A stretch of DNA of 6,345 nt, taken from NCBI GenBank assembly GCA_021823635.1, contig JAKANT010000105.1, positions 1 to 6,345 of the forward strand, in the 5' to 3' direction. This stretch comes from Pseudomonadota bacterium (lineage in GTDB: Bacteria; Pseudomonadota; Gammaproteobacteria; Burkholderiales; Burkholderiaceae_F). Below the pieces are notes generated by a model, which had not been told where the DNA came from, made no database searches, and saw only the letters and a list, made by a program, of their open reading frames with translations. Shown here piece by piece: positions 1 through 6,212 of this stretch. Each line of letters begins with the position of its first letter. The first letter of the stretch is position 1. Both the position numbers and the translations under genes were made by a program.

Positions 1-1
1 T

Positions 2-595
2 GGCGCGGCACGCCTCCGATGGGGAAGGGGGTGTTCGTTGTTCCTTTCGGACCCCGGAGTGTCGTCCATCGCGGAGGCCGTCAGGGCCCACCGTGCCGGC
101 TCCTCCACCGGATTCCTCATCCTCCTGGGTGAAACCGACGCGCCGGACCTGGCACCCGCCCGCCGGGTCGACTCTGCGGCCTGGTGGTGGACGCAGATCG
201 ACGCCGGCATCCCGAACGTGTTCGCGGCGACGGTGGAGAAGTTCGTGCCGCAGATGATCAACCTCGAAGTGCTCGGCGGGGTGAACTTCAAGAAGGGGTG
301 TTATCCGGGGCAAGAAGTCGTCGCGCGCAGCCAGTACCTGGGCAAGCTGCGACGCCGGATGAGCGTGGCTCACGTCGAAGGCGAAACGCACGCCGGAGCC
401 GACGTGTTCGCCGCCGGCTCCGAGCAGCCGGTCGGCACGGTCGTGATGGCGGCCACGGCGCCCGAGGGGGGCATGGACCTTCTGTTCGAATGCCCGATCG
501 ATCGGCTTGCCGACGCGCTGTCCGTGAACGGGGCTACGGGGCCTAAGCTCACACCGCGCCCGCTGCCGTACGAACTGATCGATCCGACCGCTTGA
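2..595 (+). CDS. ygfZ: YgfZ/GcvT-like folate-binding protein, C-terminal part (5' end outside window)
   Basis: YgfZ is a cytosolic, tetrahydrofolate-binding relative of the glycine-cleavage T protein that helps maintain or repair certain Fe-S enzymes. The diagnostic signature KGCYPGQE, with its conserved cysteine, is at 293-316, preceded by FVPQMINLE and followed by VVARSQYLGKLRRR, all typical of the family. Proteins of this family are usually about 300-340 residues. Here only about 197 codons are present, and the frame is open to the left edge without a stop, so roughly the first 130 residues lie outside the window. The TTG at 38 is not a credible start because coding sequence continues upstream of it. 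The first 35 or so visible residues are not recognisably conserved, which is common in this part of the family. The stop TGA (593-595) is 3 nt before the DUF4936 start, suggesting one operon with DUF4936 and NRDE. Confidence 0.93.
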   Translation, partial: GAARLRWGRGCSLFLSDPGVSSIAEAVRAHRAGSSTGFLILLGETDAPDLAPARRVDSAAWWWTQIDAGIPNVFAATVEKFVPQMINLEVLGGVNFKKGCYPGQEVVARSQYLGKLRRRMSVAHVEGETHAGADVFAAGSEQPVGTVVMAATAPEGGMDLLFECPIDRLADALSVNGATGPKLTPRPLPYELIDPTA

Positions 596-598
596 CCG

Positions 599-877
599 AT
601 GCAGTACTGGTACGTGTATTACAAGGTCGGCGCGGCCGAAGCGGATGCGATCTGCGCGCGCGTGCGGAAGATGATCGAATCGCTGCCCGCCGGCGCGCCG
701 CGCGCACGGTTGCTCAGGCGCGCGGACGGCGGCGACGAGGTGACATTGATGGAGGTGTACGAACCGGTCGCCGACGCGCGCGCCTTCGCGGCCGTGCTGG
801 CGCAGGCGTGGGCGGCCAGCGGCTTGCCGCCCGAGCTGCTGGCGCGCCGTCGCGTCGAACGCTTTGAGGACCTCTGA
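599..877 (+). CDS. DUF4936 family protein
   Basis: This 92-residue cytosolic protein has no known function. It begins MQYWYVYYKV and contains ARLLRRADGG and TLMEVYEPV, the pattern I associate with DUF4936, a small betaproteobacterial family often encoded beside ygfZ. No signal peptide, membrane segment or metal-binding cluster is visible. The apparent order is strand (residues 2-9), helix (13-28), strand (36-42), strand (47-55), helix (59-75), strand (84-90). This is inferred by eye and resembles ferredoxin-like dimeric alpha+beta barrel proteins, such as ABM-type monooxygenases. The ATG at 599 is 3 nt after the ygfZ stop and lacks an obvious Shine-Dalgarno sequence, so translation is probably coupled to ygfZ. 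The NRDE gene starts 2 nt after its stop. Family assignment is fairly secure; function is unknown. Confidence 0.85.
   Translation: MQYWYVYYKVGAAEADAICARVRKMIESLPAGAPRARLLRRADGGDEVTLMEVYEPVADARAFAAVLAQAWAASGLPPELLARRRVERFEDL
866..870 (+). promoter_or_regulatory. Shine-Dalgarno sequence of the NRDE gene
   Basis: GAGGA lies 9 nt upstream of the ATG at 880, inside the last codons of the DUF4936 gene. It supports ATG 880 as the true start, which also places the conserved cysteine at residue 2. Confidence 0.7.
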
Positions 878-879
878 GC

Positions 880-1713
880 ATGTGCCTGGCCGTCATCGCG
901 TGGCAGTCGCACCCGGACTATCCGCTTATTGCGGTGGCGAACCGTGACGAGTTCTACGCGCGCCGCGCGCGGCCCGCGTCGTGGTGGGGGCAGTCGGTGT
1001 CGCTGCTCGGCGGCCGCGACGAGGAAGGCGGTGGTGCATGGTTCGCGGTCAACCGACGCGGCCGCTTTGCGCTGATCACCAACGTGCGCGCTCCCACCGA
1101 GCGCAACCCGCACGCGCCTTCGCGCGGCGCGCTGGTGGTCGCCGCGCTGCAGGCGAGCGAGCCCGTCGGGGCTTGGCTGCGCGGGGTGGCGGAACGCGCG
1201 CGCGCGTTCAACGGCTTCAACCTGATCGCCGGCGATGCGCTGGCATTGCGGGACCCGCGTACTTCCCCCGAACTGCATTACTACAGCAATCGCCTGGCCG
1301 AAGGCCCCCGCCGGCTCGCGCCCGGAATCTACGGTCTGTCGAACGCGTTCCTCGATACGCCGTGGCCGAAGGTCACCCGCACCGTCGCGCGCTTCGCCTG
1401 CCAGATCGCGCAGCGAGTGGACATCGATGCGCTGCTGCGCATGATGGCCGACAGCGAGCCGGCACGCGACCATGAGCTGCCGGCTACCGGCGTTCCGCTC
1501 GATTGGGAGCGCGCGCTGTCGGCGGTGCTGATCCGCGCCAACGGCTATGGAACGCGCGCCACCACGGTGCTGACGGTACGCGCCGACGGGCTGGTGACGT
1601 TCGTCGAACGCAGTTTCGATACGCAGGCGCCGCACGCCCACACGGACCGCCGCTTCGAGTTCACGGTGGGGCGCGTCAGCGATCTGGCCGACGGCGGCCG
1701 CGGTCCGCGCTGA
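880..1713 (+). CDS. NRDE (TANGO2/DUF833) family protein
   Basis: This 277-residue protein belongs to the NRDE/TANGO2 family (Pfam TANGO2, formerly DUF833). The name-giving NRDE motif is at residues 21-24. Other family landmarks are MCLAVIAW at the N-terminus, GGRDEEGGGAW (44-54), GRFALITNVR (61-70) and YGTRATTVL (223-231). Cys2 directly after the initiator Met is conserved and would become N-terminal after Met removal, in keeping with the proposed N-terminal-nucleophile hydrolase fold. No enzymatic reaction is established. The animal homologue TANGO2 has been linked to haem trafficking and to lipid metabolism, with debate, and the bacterial role is uncertain. No signal peptide is visible, so it is probably cytosolic. 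The length is near normal and the gene looks intact. It is the last gene of the + strand operon. Its stop is 3 nt from the stop of the convergent GNAT gene. Confidence 0.93.
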   Translation: MCLAVIAWQSHPDYPLIAVANRDEFYARRARPASWWGQSVSLLGGRDEEGGGAWFAVNRRGRFALITNVRAPTERNPHAPSRGALVVAALQASEPVGAWLRGVAERARAFNGFNLIAGDALALRDPRTSPELHYYSNRLAEGPRRLAPGIYGLSNAFLDTPWPKVTRTVARFACQIAQRVDIDALLRMMADSEPARDHELPATGVPLDWERALSAVLIRANGYGTRATTVLTVRADGLVTFVERSFDTQAPHAHTDRRFEFTVGRVSDLADGGRGPR

Positions 1714-1715
1714 CG
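1674..1715. terminator. Candidate terminator-like inverted repeat at the convergent junction
   Basis: A perfect 8-bp inverted repeat, CGTCAGCG (1674-1681) and CGCTGACG (1708-1715), encloses a 26-nt loop. The loop contains a smaller 5-bp stem, GGCCG (1686-1690) with CGGCC (1695-1699). The right arm contains the NRDE stop codon. On the + strand only a short T run (1716-1718) follows, so it is not a classical intrinsic terminator. It could weakly stop or pause transcription from the + side, or be chance in such GC-rich sequence. It is the only candidate seen at the junction. Confidence 0.3.
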
Positions 1716-1716
1716 T

Positions 1717-2148
1717 TTACAGCCGCCTGCGCATCGTCACGTGCGCGATGCCGGCGTCGTCGAACGGCTCGCCTTCGGCGACGAAGCCGTGCCGCGCGTA
1801 AAAGGGCACGGCGTGCAACTGCGCGTTCAGCACCGCTTCGCCGTGACCGCGTCGGCGCGCTTCTTCGGTCAGCGCCGCGAGCAGCGCCGACCCCACACCG
1901 CGGCCGCGCGCTTCGCGCAGCACGGCCATGCGGCCGATGTGGCCGTCGGGCAGCAGCCGCCCGGTGCCGAGCGCCCTGCCCTCGCGGTCGCGCGCGATCG
2001 CATGCAGCGACACCGGATCGAACTGGTCGATCTCGATCTCCGCCGGCACGCGCTGCTCCTCGACGAATACCGCGGTGCGGATCGGTGCGGCTTCCGCGCG
2101 CAGGGCCTCCCACGGACCGAGTTCGACCGTCACGTCAGCGCGGCGCAT
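1717..2148 (-). CDS. GNAT family N-acetyltransferase (YjcF-like)
   Basis: This 143-residue protein is a single-domain Gcn5-related acetyltransferase that should transfer an acetyl group from acetyl-CoA to an unknown amine. The acetyl-CoA pyrophosphate-binding motif A is clear: IGRMAV (71-76) followed by RGRGVG (81-86). The N-terminal VFVEEQRVPAEIEID (27-41), the His at 49, and C-terminal NAQLHAVPFYARHGF (108-122) and GIAH (133-136) match the YjcF-like subgroup, whose substrate is not established. It is the last gene of the - strand operon. The ATG at 2148 overlaps the end of the thioesterase gene by 14 nt. A GTG at 2133, five codons later and just after the thioesterase stop, is an alternative start. 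The stop TAA lies 3 nt from the convergent NRDE stop. Confidence 0.92.
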   Translation of the reverse strand: MRRADVTVELGPWEALRAEAAPIRTAVFVEEQRVPAEIEIDQFDPVSLHAIARDREGRALGTGRLLPDGHIGRMAVLREARGRGVGSALLAALTEEARRRGHGEAVLNAQLHAVPFYARHGFVAEGEPFDDAGIAHVTMRRRL

Positions 2149-2593
2149 CGTTCTCGAGCGGCGGGATCGCCTCGTAGGCGCGGATCAGCGCGCGGATCTT
2201 TTCCGGCCACGGTTGCGATTTCTTCTGCACCGGATCGGCATTGACGTAGATCAGTTCGGCGCCGATCAGCGGCCTGTCGGTCTCGCTCTGGCGGAACAAT
2301 TCGAGCACGAAACGCAGACTGCTGCGTCCCAGCTGCGCGGTACGCGCGCAGATGAACAGCTCGTCGTCGTAGACGGCGCCGGCAAAGTATTCGATCGTCG
2401 CCTTGCGCACGAAGGTGTCCGTGCCGAAGGCGGCCATGTCCTGCGGATAGCGCAGCCCGATCGCGCGCCAGTACTCGGTGACTGCGACGTCGCAGTAAGT
2501 CAGGTAGTGGCCGTTGAACACGACTCCTTGCATGTCCACTTCGGCCCAGCGCACGCGCAGCGGCACGCGCAGGCGGTAGTCGGCGAACGCCAT
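2135..2593 (-). CDS. Acyl-CoA thioesterase, hotdog fold (4HBT, YbgC/FcbC type)
   Basis: This 152-residue single hotdog-domain protein is expected to hydrolyse acyl-CoA or similar thioesters in the cytosol. The N-terminal stretch from VRWAEVD through GVVFNGHYLTYCD aligns with the 4HBT active-site region: Asp20 occupies the position of the catalytic Asp of the FcbC/YbgC type, followed by GVVFN (23-27) and the start of the long hotdog helix. Length and layout are normal for the family. The acyl substrate cannot be read from sequence. A ybgC identity is not claimed because tol-pal genes are absent here. The ATG at 2593 overlaps the M16 peptidase stop by 1 nt (TGATG) and has a good Shine-Dalgarno, so upstream in-frame extension to 2941 is rejected. 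The 3' end overlaps the GNAT gene by 14 nt. Confidence 0.93.
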   Translation of the reverse strand: MAFADYRLRVPLRVRWAEVDMQGVVFNGHYLTYCDVAVTEYWRAIGLRYPQDMAAFGTDTFVRKATIEYFAGAVYDDELFICARTAQLGRSSLRFVLELFRQSETDRPLIGAELIYVNADPVQKKSQPWPEKIRALIRAYEAIPPLENDAPR

Positions 2594-5319
2594 CACTTCG
2601 CTCCCTTCTTCGCGTCGCCGGCGACCACGACCGTCATTTTCGCCGGGTTGACGTACCGGCGCACGGCGGCCAGCAGGTCGGCCGGCTTCAGCGTGCGTAG
2701 CTGCTCCTCCAGCCGCTTGCTGAAAGCGAACGTGCGGTCGGCGTCGAGCAGACCGACCCATGCGCCCGCCAGATTGGCGTCGTCCGTGCGCCCGAGCAGT
2801 CGTTCCTGCAGTAGCCCGTTGCGCGCGTCTTCCACTTCTTTGGCCGTGAAGCCGTCCTTCAGCATCCGCTCGATCTCCTCGCGTACCGCGGCTTCGAAGC
2901 GCTGCACGTTCTGCGGCGCGACCAGTCCGCCGATCTGCCACGCCCCGGCGCGGTCCAGCGAGCGCACCAGCAGCGCGGATCCCGCCCCGTACGAGATGCC
3001 GTCGCGCTGCCGCACGCGATCGATCAGCCGGTTGCTCAGACCCGAGCCGCCGCCGAAGATGTAATTGGCGAGCAGCAGCGGCGCAAAATCGTCGTCGTCG
3101 TCGCGCAGCGCGATGTTGATGCGCGCGCGCCAGACGGCGTTCTCCTTGTCCGGCGTGTCGATGAACAGACGCACCGCCGGCACGTCGCGCGGCTCCGCCA
3201 GCACGCGCGCATACGGCGCCTGCGAGCGCCAGCCGGCGAACAGCTCGCGCACGAGCGGCTCGATCTCGCCCGGCTCGAAGTCGCCGACAATCGCGATCTC
3301 GCCGCGCGCGGTGCCCCAGAAATCGCGATGGAATCGGCGCGCGTCCTCGACGGTCGCCTTCTGCAGCGCTTCGATGCGCGCCGCAAGCGGCATGTAATGA
3401 CGCGGATCGCCGGGCGGATACGTGTTGAAGTGGGCGAGCAGCGCGTCGCGCGAACGCTCCGCCGGATCGTTCAGTTGCGCCTGCAGCCCAGTCAGCAGCT
3501 CGCGCTTCAGTTGTTCGAACTCGTCAGCGGGAAAGCTCGCTTCGCGCATCACGTGCGCCGCCAGCCTCAGCGCGTCCGCCAGATGCGCGCGCGAGGTCTG
3601 GAAGTTGCGCAGCGAGCCGGTGATCTTCAGACGCGTCATCTCGTCGGCGATCTGCTGGCGGGTGAAGCGCGAGGTGCCGCGCTCGAGCATCGCTTCGGCC
3701 AGCTGCGCGTTCAGCGCCTGGCCGAACAGCGTGCGCTCGTCGCCCCAGCGGAAGTTCATCGCCACGTTGACCGTTTCGCCGCGCGTCTTCTTCGCCAGCA
3801 GAGCGACCTTCAATTCGTCGTACACGACGCGGCGCGTGCGGCGGTCGATGTTGTCCTGCGACGGATCGAACGCCTCGCCGGCGGCGATCGCCGCGCGCGG
3901 TTTGAACTGCGCCAACCGCTCGGCGGGCGTCGGCGCCGTCGGTATCTCGGCGCGCTGCGGTTCGTCGTCCGGCAAAAACAGGCCAACCGTGCGGTTGTCG
4001 CGCCGGAAATACCTGCGCGCGGCGTCCTGCACCGCGGCGGCGCCGACGGAGGCCACACGATCACGGGCGAGGAAGAACAGCCGCCAGTCGCCGAGCGCGA
4101 TCGACTCCGACAGCGCCACGGCGAACGCCTCAGGGTCTGCGAGCACCCGTTCGTAGGCGGTCTCGGAGTCCTTGCGCACGCGCTCGAGCTCGGCCTCGGT
4201 CGGCTGCTGCGCGGCGAAACCCGCCTCGACCGCTTCGATCAGCTTGTCGCGCGCGCGCTCGACCGATTCGCCTTTCTTCACCACCGCGCCGAACATGATC
4301 GCGCCCGGATCCCTGGTCGCCAGGAAGTATGAAAACACCCGCGCCGCTAAGCCCTTTTGCACTAGCTCTTTGTGCAGCCGGCCGTTGGGCGTATGGCCGA
4401 GGATCTCGGCGGCGACGTTCAGTGCCTCGGCGTCCGGGTGAAGCGCGGACGGGATGCGGTACGCCAACAGCGCGATCTGGATATTCCCCTTTCGGCGCAC
4501 CGTGAAAGACCGTTCCCCGTCCTGCGTCGGCTCCACCGTCCACAGCGGCGGCAGCTCGCGCGCCGGCTTCGGTATGCGACCGAAGGTCTGTGCGATCCAT
4601 CCGAGCGCTTTGGCCTCGTCGAACTTGCCGGCGACGATCAGCGTTGCGTTGTCCGGCTGGTAGTAGCGGCGGTAAAAGACCCGTAGATTCTCAATGCGCA
4701 CGTTTTCGATGTCGCTGCGGTTGCCGATGGTCGGCTTGCCGTACGCATGCCAGTCGAACATCGTCGCCAGCGTGCGCTGGAACAACACGCGCGAAGGGTC
4801 GTTTTCGCCCATCTCGAATTCGTTGCGCACGACGGTCATCTCGGAGTCGAGATCCTTCTTGGCGATGAACGAATTGACCATTGCATCGGCTTTCCAGGCC
4901 AACGCCCAGCGCAGGTTGTCGTCGCTCGCCTGAAAAGTCGAGAAGTAGTTGGTGCGGTCGACCCAGGTGGTGCCGTTGTTGCGGAAGCCGCGCCGCGAGA
5001 ACTCTTTGTCAGGGTTGGGGAAGTTCTTGCTGCCCTTGAAGATCAGGTGCTCGAGCAGGTGCGCCATGCCGGTCTCGCCGTAGTTCTCGTGGCGCGAGCC
5101 GACGCGGTACGTGATGTTCACCGTCGCGGTCGGCTTGGACGGGTCCGGATACAGGAGCACCTGCAGGCCGTTGGCGAGCCGGTATTCGGTGACCCCTTCG
5201 ACCTGTGCGACGCGGGTGACGCCGGGCGGCAACGGCGCCCTGGCCTGCACCGCAAGCGCGGCAAGCAAAAGGGCAAAGGCGATCGACCAGTAACGTTTCA
5301 AGGGCAATACTCCCGGCAT
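2593..5319 (-). CDS. Exported M16 (pitrilysin/insulinase) zinc metallopeptidase, two-module form
   Basis: This 908-residue protein is an M16-family zinc peptidase. The inverted zinc motif HLLEH is at residues 87-91 (ligands His87 and His91, catalytic base Glu90). Glu160 and Glu167, spaced as in other family members, supply the conserved acid and the third ligand. An N-terminal signal peptide is likely: KR at 8-9, a hydrophobic core at about 10-24, and an AxA-type site around 26-28. No lipobox is seen, so it is probably periplasmic. Two M16 modules are joined by a linker near residues 450-490. The second lacks the histidines (Q539xxE542A543) but keeps the late R...GISYG motif (Tyr777). Substrate is unknown, probably unfolded peptides. 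The ATG at 5319 follows the hydrolase stop by 2 nt, but a TTG at 5301 has a better ribosome site and gives a 902-residue protein beginning MKRYW. Confidence 0.95.
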   Translation of the reverse strand: MPGVLPLKRYWSIAFALLLAALAVQARAPLPPGVTRVAQVEGVTEYRLANGLQVLLYPDPSKPTATVNITYRVGSRHENYGETGMAHLLEHLIFKGSKNFPNPDKEFSRRGFRNNGTTWVDRTNYFSTFQASDDNLRWALAWKADAMVNSFIAKKDLDSEMTVVRNEFEMGENDPSRVLFQRTLATMFDWHAYGKPTIGNRSDIENVRIENLRVFYRRYYQPDNATLIVAGKFDEAKALGWIAQTFGRIPKPARELPPLWTVEPTQDGERSFTVRRKGNIQIALLAYRIPSALHPDAEALNVAAEILGHTPNGRLHKELVQKGLAARVFSYFLATRDPGAIMFGAVVKKGESVERARDKLIEAVEAGFAAQQPTEAELERVRKDSETAYERVLADPEAFAVALSESIALGDWRLFFLARDRVASVGAAAVQDAARRYFRRDNRTVGLFLPDDEPQRAEIPTAPTPAERLAQFKPRAAIAAGEAFDPSQDNIDRRTRRVVYDELKVALLAKKTRGETVNVAMNFRWGDERTLFGQALNAQLAEAMLERGTSRFTRQQIADEMTRLKITGSLRNFQTSRAHLADALRLAAHVMREASFPADEFEQLKRELLTGLQAQLNDPAERSRDALLAHFNTYPPGDPRHYMPLAARIEALQKATVEDARRFHRDFWGTARGEIAIVGDFEPGEIEPLVRELFAGWRSQAPYARVLAEPRDVPAVRLFIDTPDKENAVWRARINIALRDDDDDFAPLLLANYIFGGGSGLSNRLIDRVRQRDGISYGAGSALLVRSLDRAGAWQIGGLVAPQNVQRFEAAVREEIERMLKDGFTAKEVEDARNGLLQERLLGRTDDANLAGAWVGLLDADRTFAFSKRLEEQLRTLKPADLLAAVRRYVNPAKMTVVVAGDAKKGAK
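2601..2605 (-). promoter_or_regulatory. Shine-Dalgarno sequence of the thioesterase gene
   Basis: On the - strand GGGAG (within AAGGGAG) lies 7 nt before the ATG at 2593, inside the end of the peptidase gene. It fixes the thioesterase start at the TGATG overlap and argues against a longer N-terminus. Confidence 0.75.
5310..5314 (-). promoter_or_regulatory. Possible Shine-Dalgarno for a TTG start of the M16 peptidase
   Basis: On the - strand GGGAG lies 8 nt upstream of a TTG at 5301 (codon 7 of the longer reading). The ATG at 5319 has no comparable purine-rich site. Starting at 5301 gives MKRYWSIAF, a more typical signal-peptide N-terminus. It would leave a 20-nt gap after the hydrolase gene. 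Confidence 0.5.
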
Positions 5320-5321
5320 GG

Positions 5322-6212
5322 CTAGCCGCCGCGGAAGAACTTCGTGACTTCCTCGGCGATCAGTTCCGGCACCTCGTGCGCGAGCCAGTGCGTGGCCTGC
5401 TCAAGCCGCTCGATGCGCAAATCGGGCACGACCTCGTCCAGGCCGTCGAGCAGGCAGGGTAGCAGCGCGCGGTCCCTCATGCCCCAAATCACGAGGGTGG
5501 GCACCCTCACGACGAATTGCGCAGGATCGAGCGTCACCGCTTTCGCGCCGGGCTCCTCCGCGCTCGGCGGATAAAGCGGCGTGGCGCGATAGTAGTTCAG
5601 GCCTCCGGTGAGGCCGCGCGACCACACTTCGCGGTACTTCGCCAGCCGCACTTCGGTCAGCCACGGCCTGGTCCCCGGCGCGAGGTCGGACAGAAAGCCG
5701 ATCAGCCGGGCGAAGTCGTTTTCGGCCAGCTTGCGCTCCGCCTCCGGCCCTCGCAGCCAGTTCATGTACGCGCTCGCCTTCTGCTGTTCTGGATTGTTGG
5801 CCAGCTCGCGCGCGAACGGCACGGGGTGCGGCGAGTTCAGAATTGCGAGCTTTCGTACCAGGTGCGGGTGCGCGATCGCCATCTGCCAGGCCGCCGCTCC
5901 GCCCCAGTCGTGCCCCAGCACGAAAGCGCTGTCGTAGCCGAGCGCGCCGACCAACTGCACCAGGTCACCGACGATCTCGCGCGCGCGATACGCCTGAACC
6001 TCCTTCGGCTGGCTGGACAGGTTGAAGCCGCGCAGATCGGGTGCGACCGCGTAAGCCCAGCGGCCGAGCGCCGGCATCACGTCTTCCCAAGCGCCCCAGT
6101 ATTCCGGGAAACCGTGCACGCACAGCACCAGCGGCCGACCGCGCTCGCCGCTCGCCGCATAGTGCAGCCGGATGCCGCCGCCGAGCTGCGCGTATTGACC
6201 GGTCTGGATCAC
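5322..6212 (-). CDS. Alpha/beta hydrolase, epoxide hydrolase-like
   Basis: This 296-residue protein has the full alpha/beta-hydrolase layout with epoxide hydrolase features. HGFPE (33-37) supplies the oxyanion region. GHDWGG (100-105) places the nucleophile at Asp102. Asp247 in WGMRD is the likely acid and His275 in THW the base. Two lid tyrosines that open the epoxide ring in this family have counterparts: Tyr149 (in SAYMNW) and Tyr208 (in LNYYR), matching Tyr383 and Tyr466 of human soluble epoxide hydrolase by position. The expected reaction is hydrolysis of an epoxide to a vicinal diol; a haloalkane or ester substrate is less likely but possible. No signal peptide is seen, so it is cytosolic. 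The GTG start at 6212 overlaps the upstream SDR stop by 4 nt (GTGA). The frame stays open upstream, but that stretch is explained by the SDR gene in another frame. Confidence 0.92.
   Translation of the reverse strand: MIQTGQYAQLGGGIRLHYAASGERGRPLVLCVHGFPEYWGAWEDVMPALGRWAYAVAPDLRGFNLSSQPKEVQAYRAREIVGDLVQLVGALGYDSAFVLGHDWGGAAAWQMAIAHPHLVRKLAILNSPHPVPFARELANNPEQQKASAYMNWLRGPEAERKLAENDFARLIGFLSDLAPGTRPWLTEVRLAKYREVWSRGLTGGLNYYRATPLYPPSAEEPGAKAVTLDPAQFVVRVPTLVIWGMRDRALLPCLLDGLDEVVPDLRIERLEQATHWLAHEVPELIAEEVTKFFRGG

Noticed and set aside
38..40. TTG as the ygfZ start codon
   Set aside because: The frame continues open to the left edge, and the protein would lack more than 100 family residues.
2..180. 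Possible foreign or chimeric sequence at the left edge, because the first visible ygfZ residues are poorly recognisable
   Set aside because: The frame is continuous into the conserved ygfZ core without a stop or shift, and this part of the family varies widely; the evidence is too weak to call a junction.
619..1641. Long antisense reading frame (340 codons) opposite DUF4936 and NRDE
   Set aside because: Its product is Arg/Ala/His-rich without a recognisable domain and lies opposite two well-supported genes; this is typical of high-GC shadow frames.
2135..2941. Thioesterase extended at its N-terminus by 116 residues
   Set aside because: The extension is Arg/Gly-rich, overlaps peptidase coding sequence in another frame, and the internal ATG 2593 has a clear ribosome site and gives the normal family length.
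1928..3064. Long + strand frame (378 codons) opposite the GNAT, thioesterase and peptidase genes
   Set aside because: It spans three real genes on the other strand, is Ser/Arg-rich, and has no family resemblance.
3328..4332. Long + strand frame (334 codons) opposite the M16 peptidase, with another at 3422-4156
   Set aside because: Arg/Leu/Ala-rich low-information products antisense to a strongly supported peptidase; no motif seen.
4747..5325. + strand frame opposite the peptidase N-terminus
   Set aside because: Antisense to the zinc-site region, whose codons explain the composition; no recognisable product.
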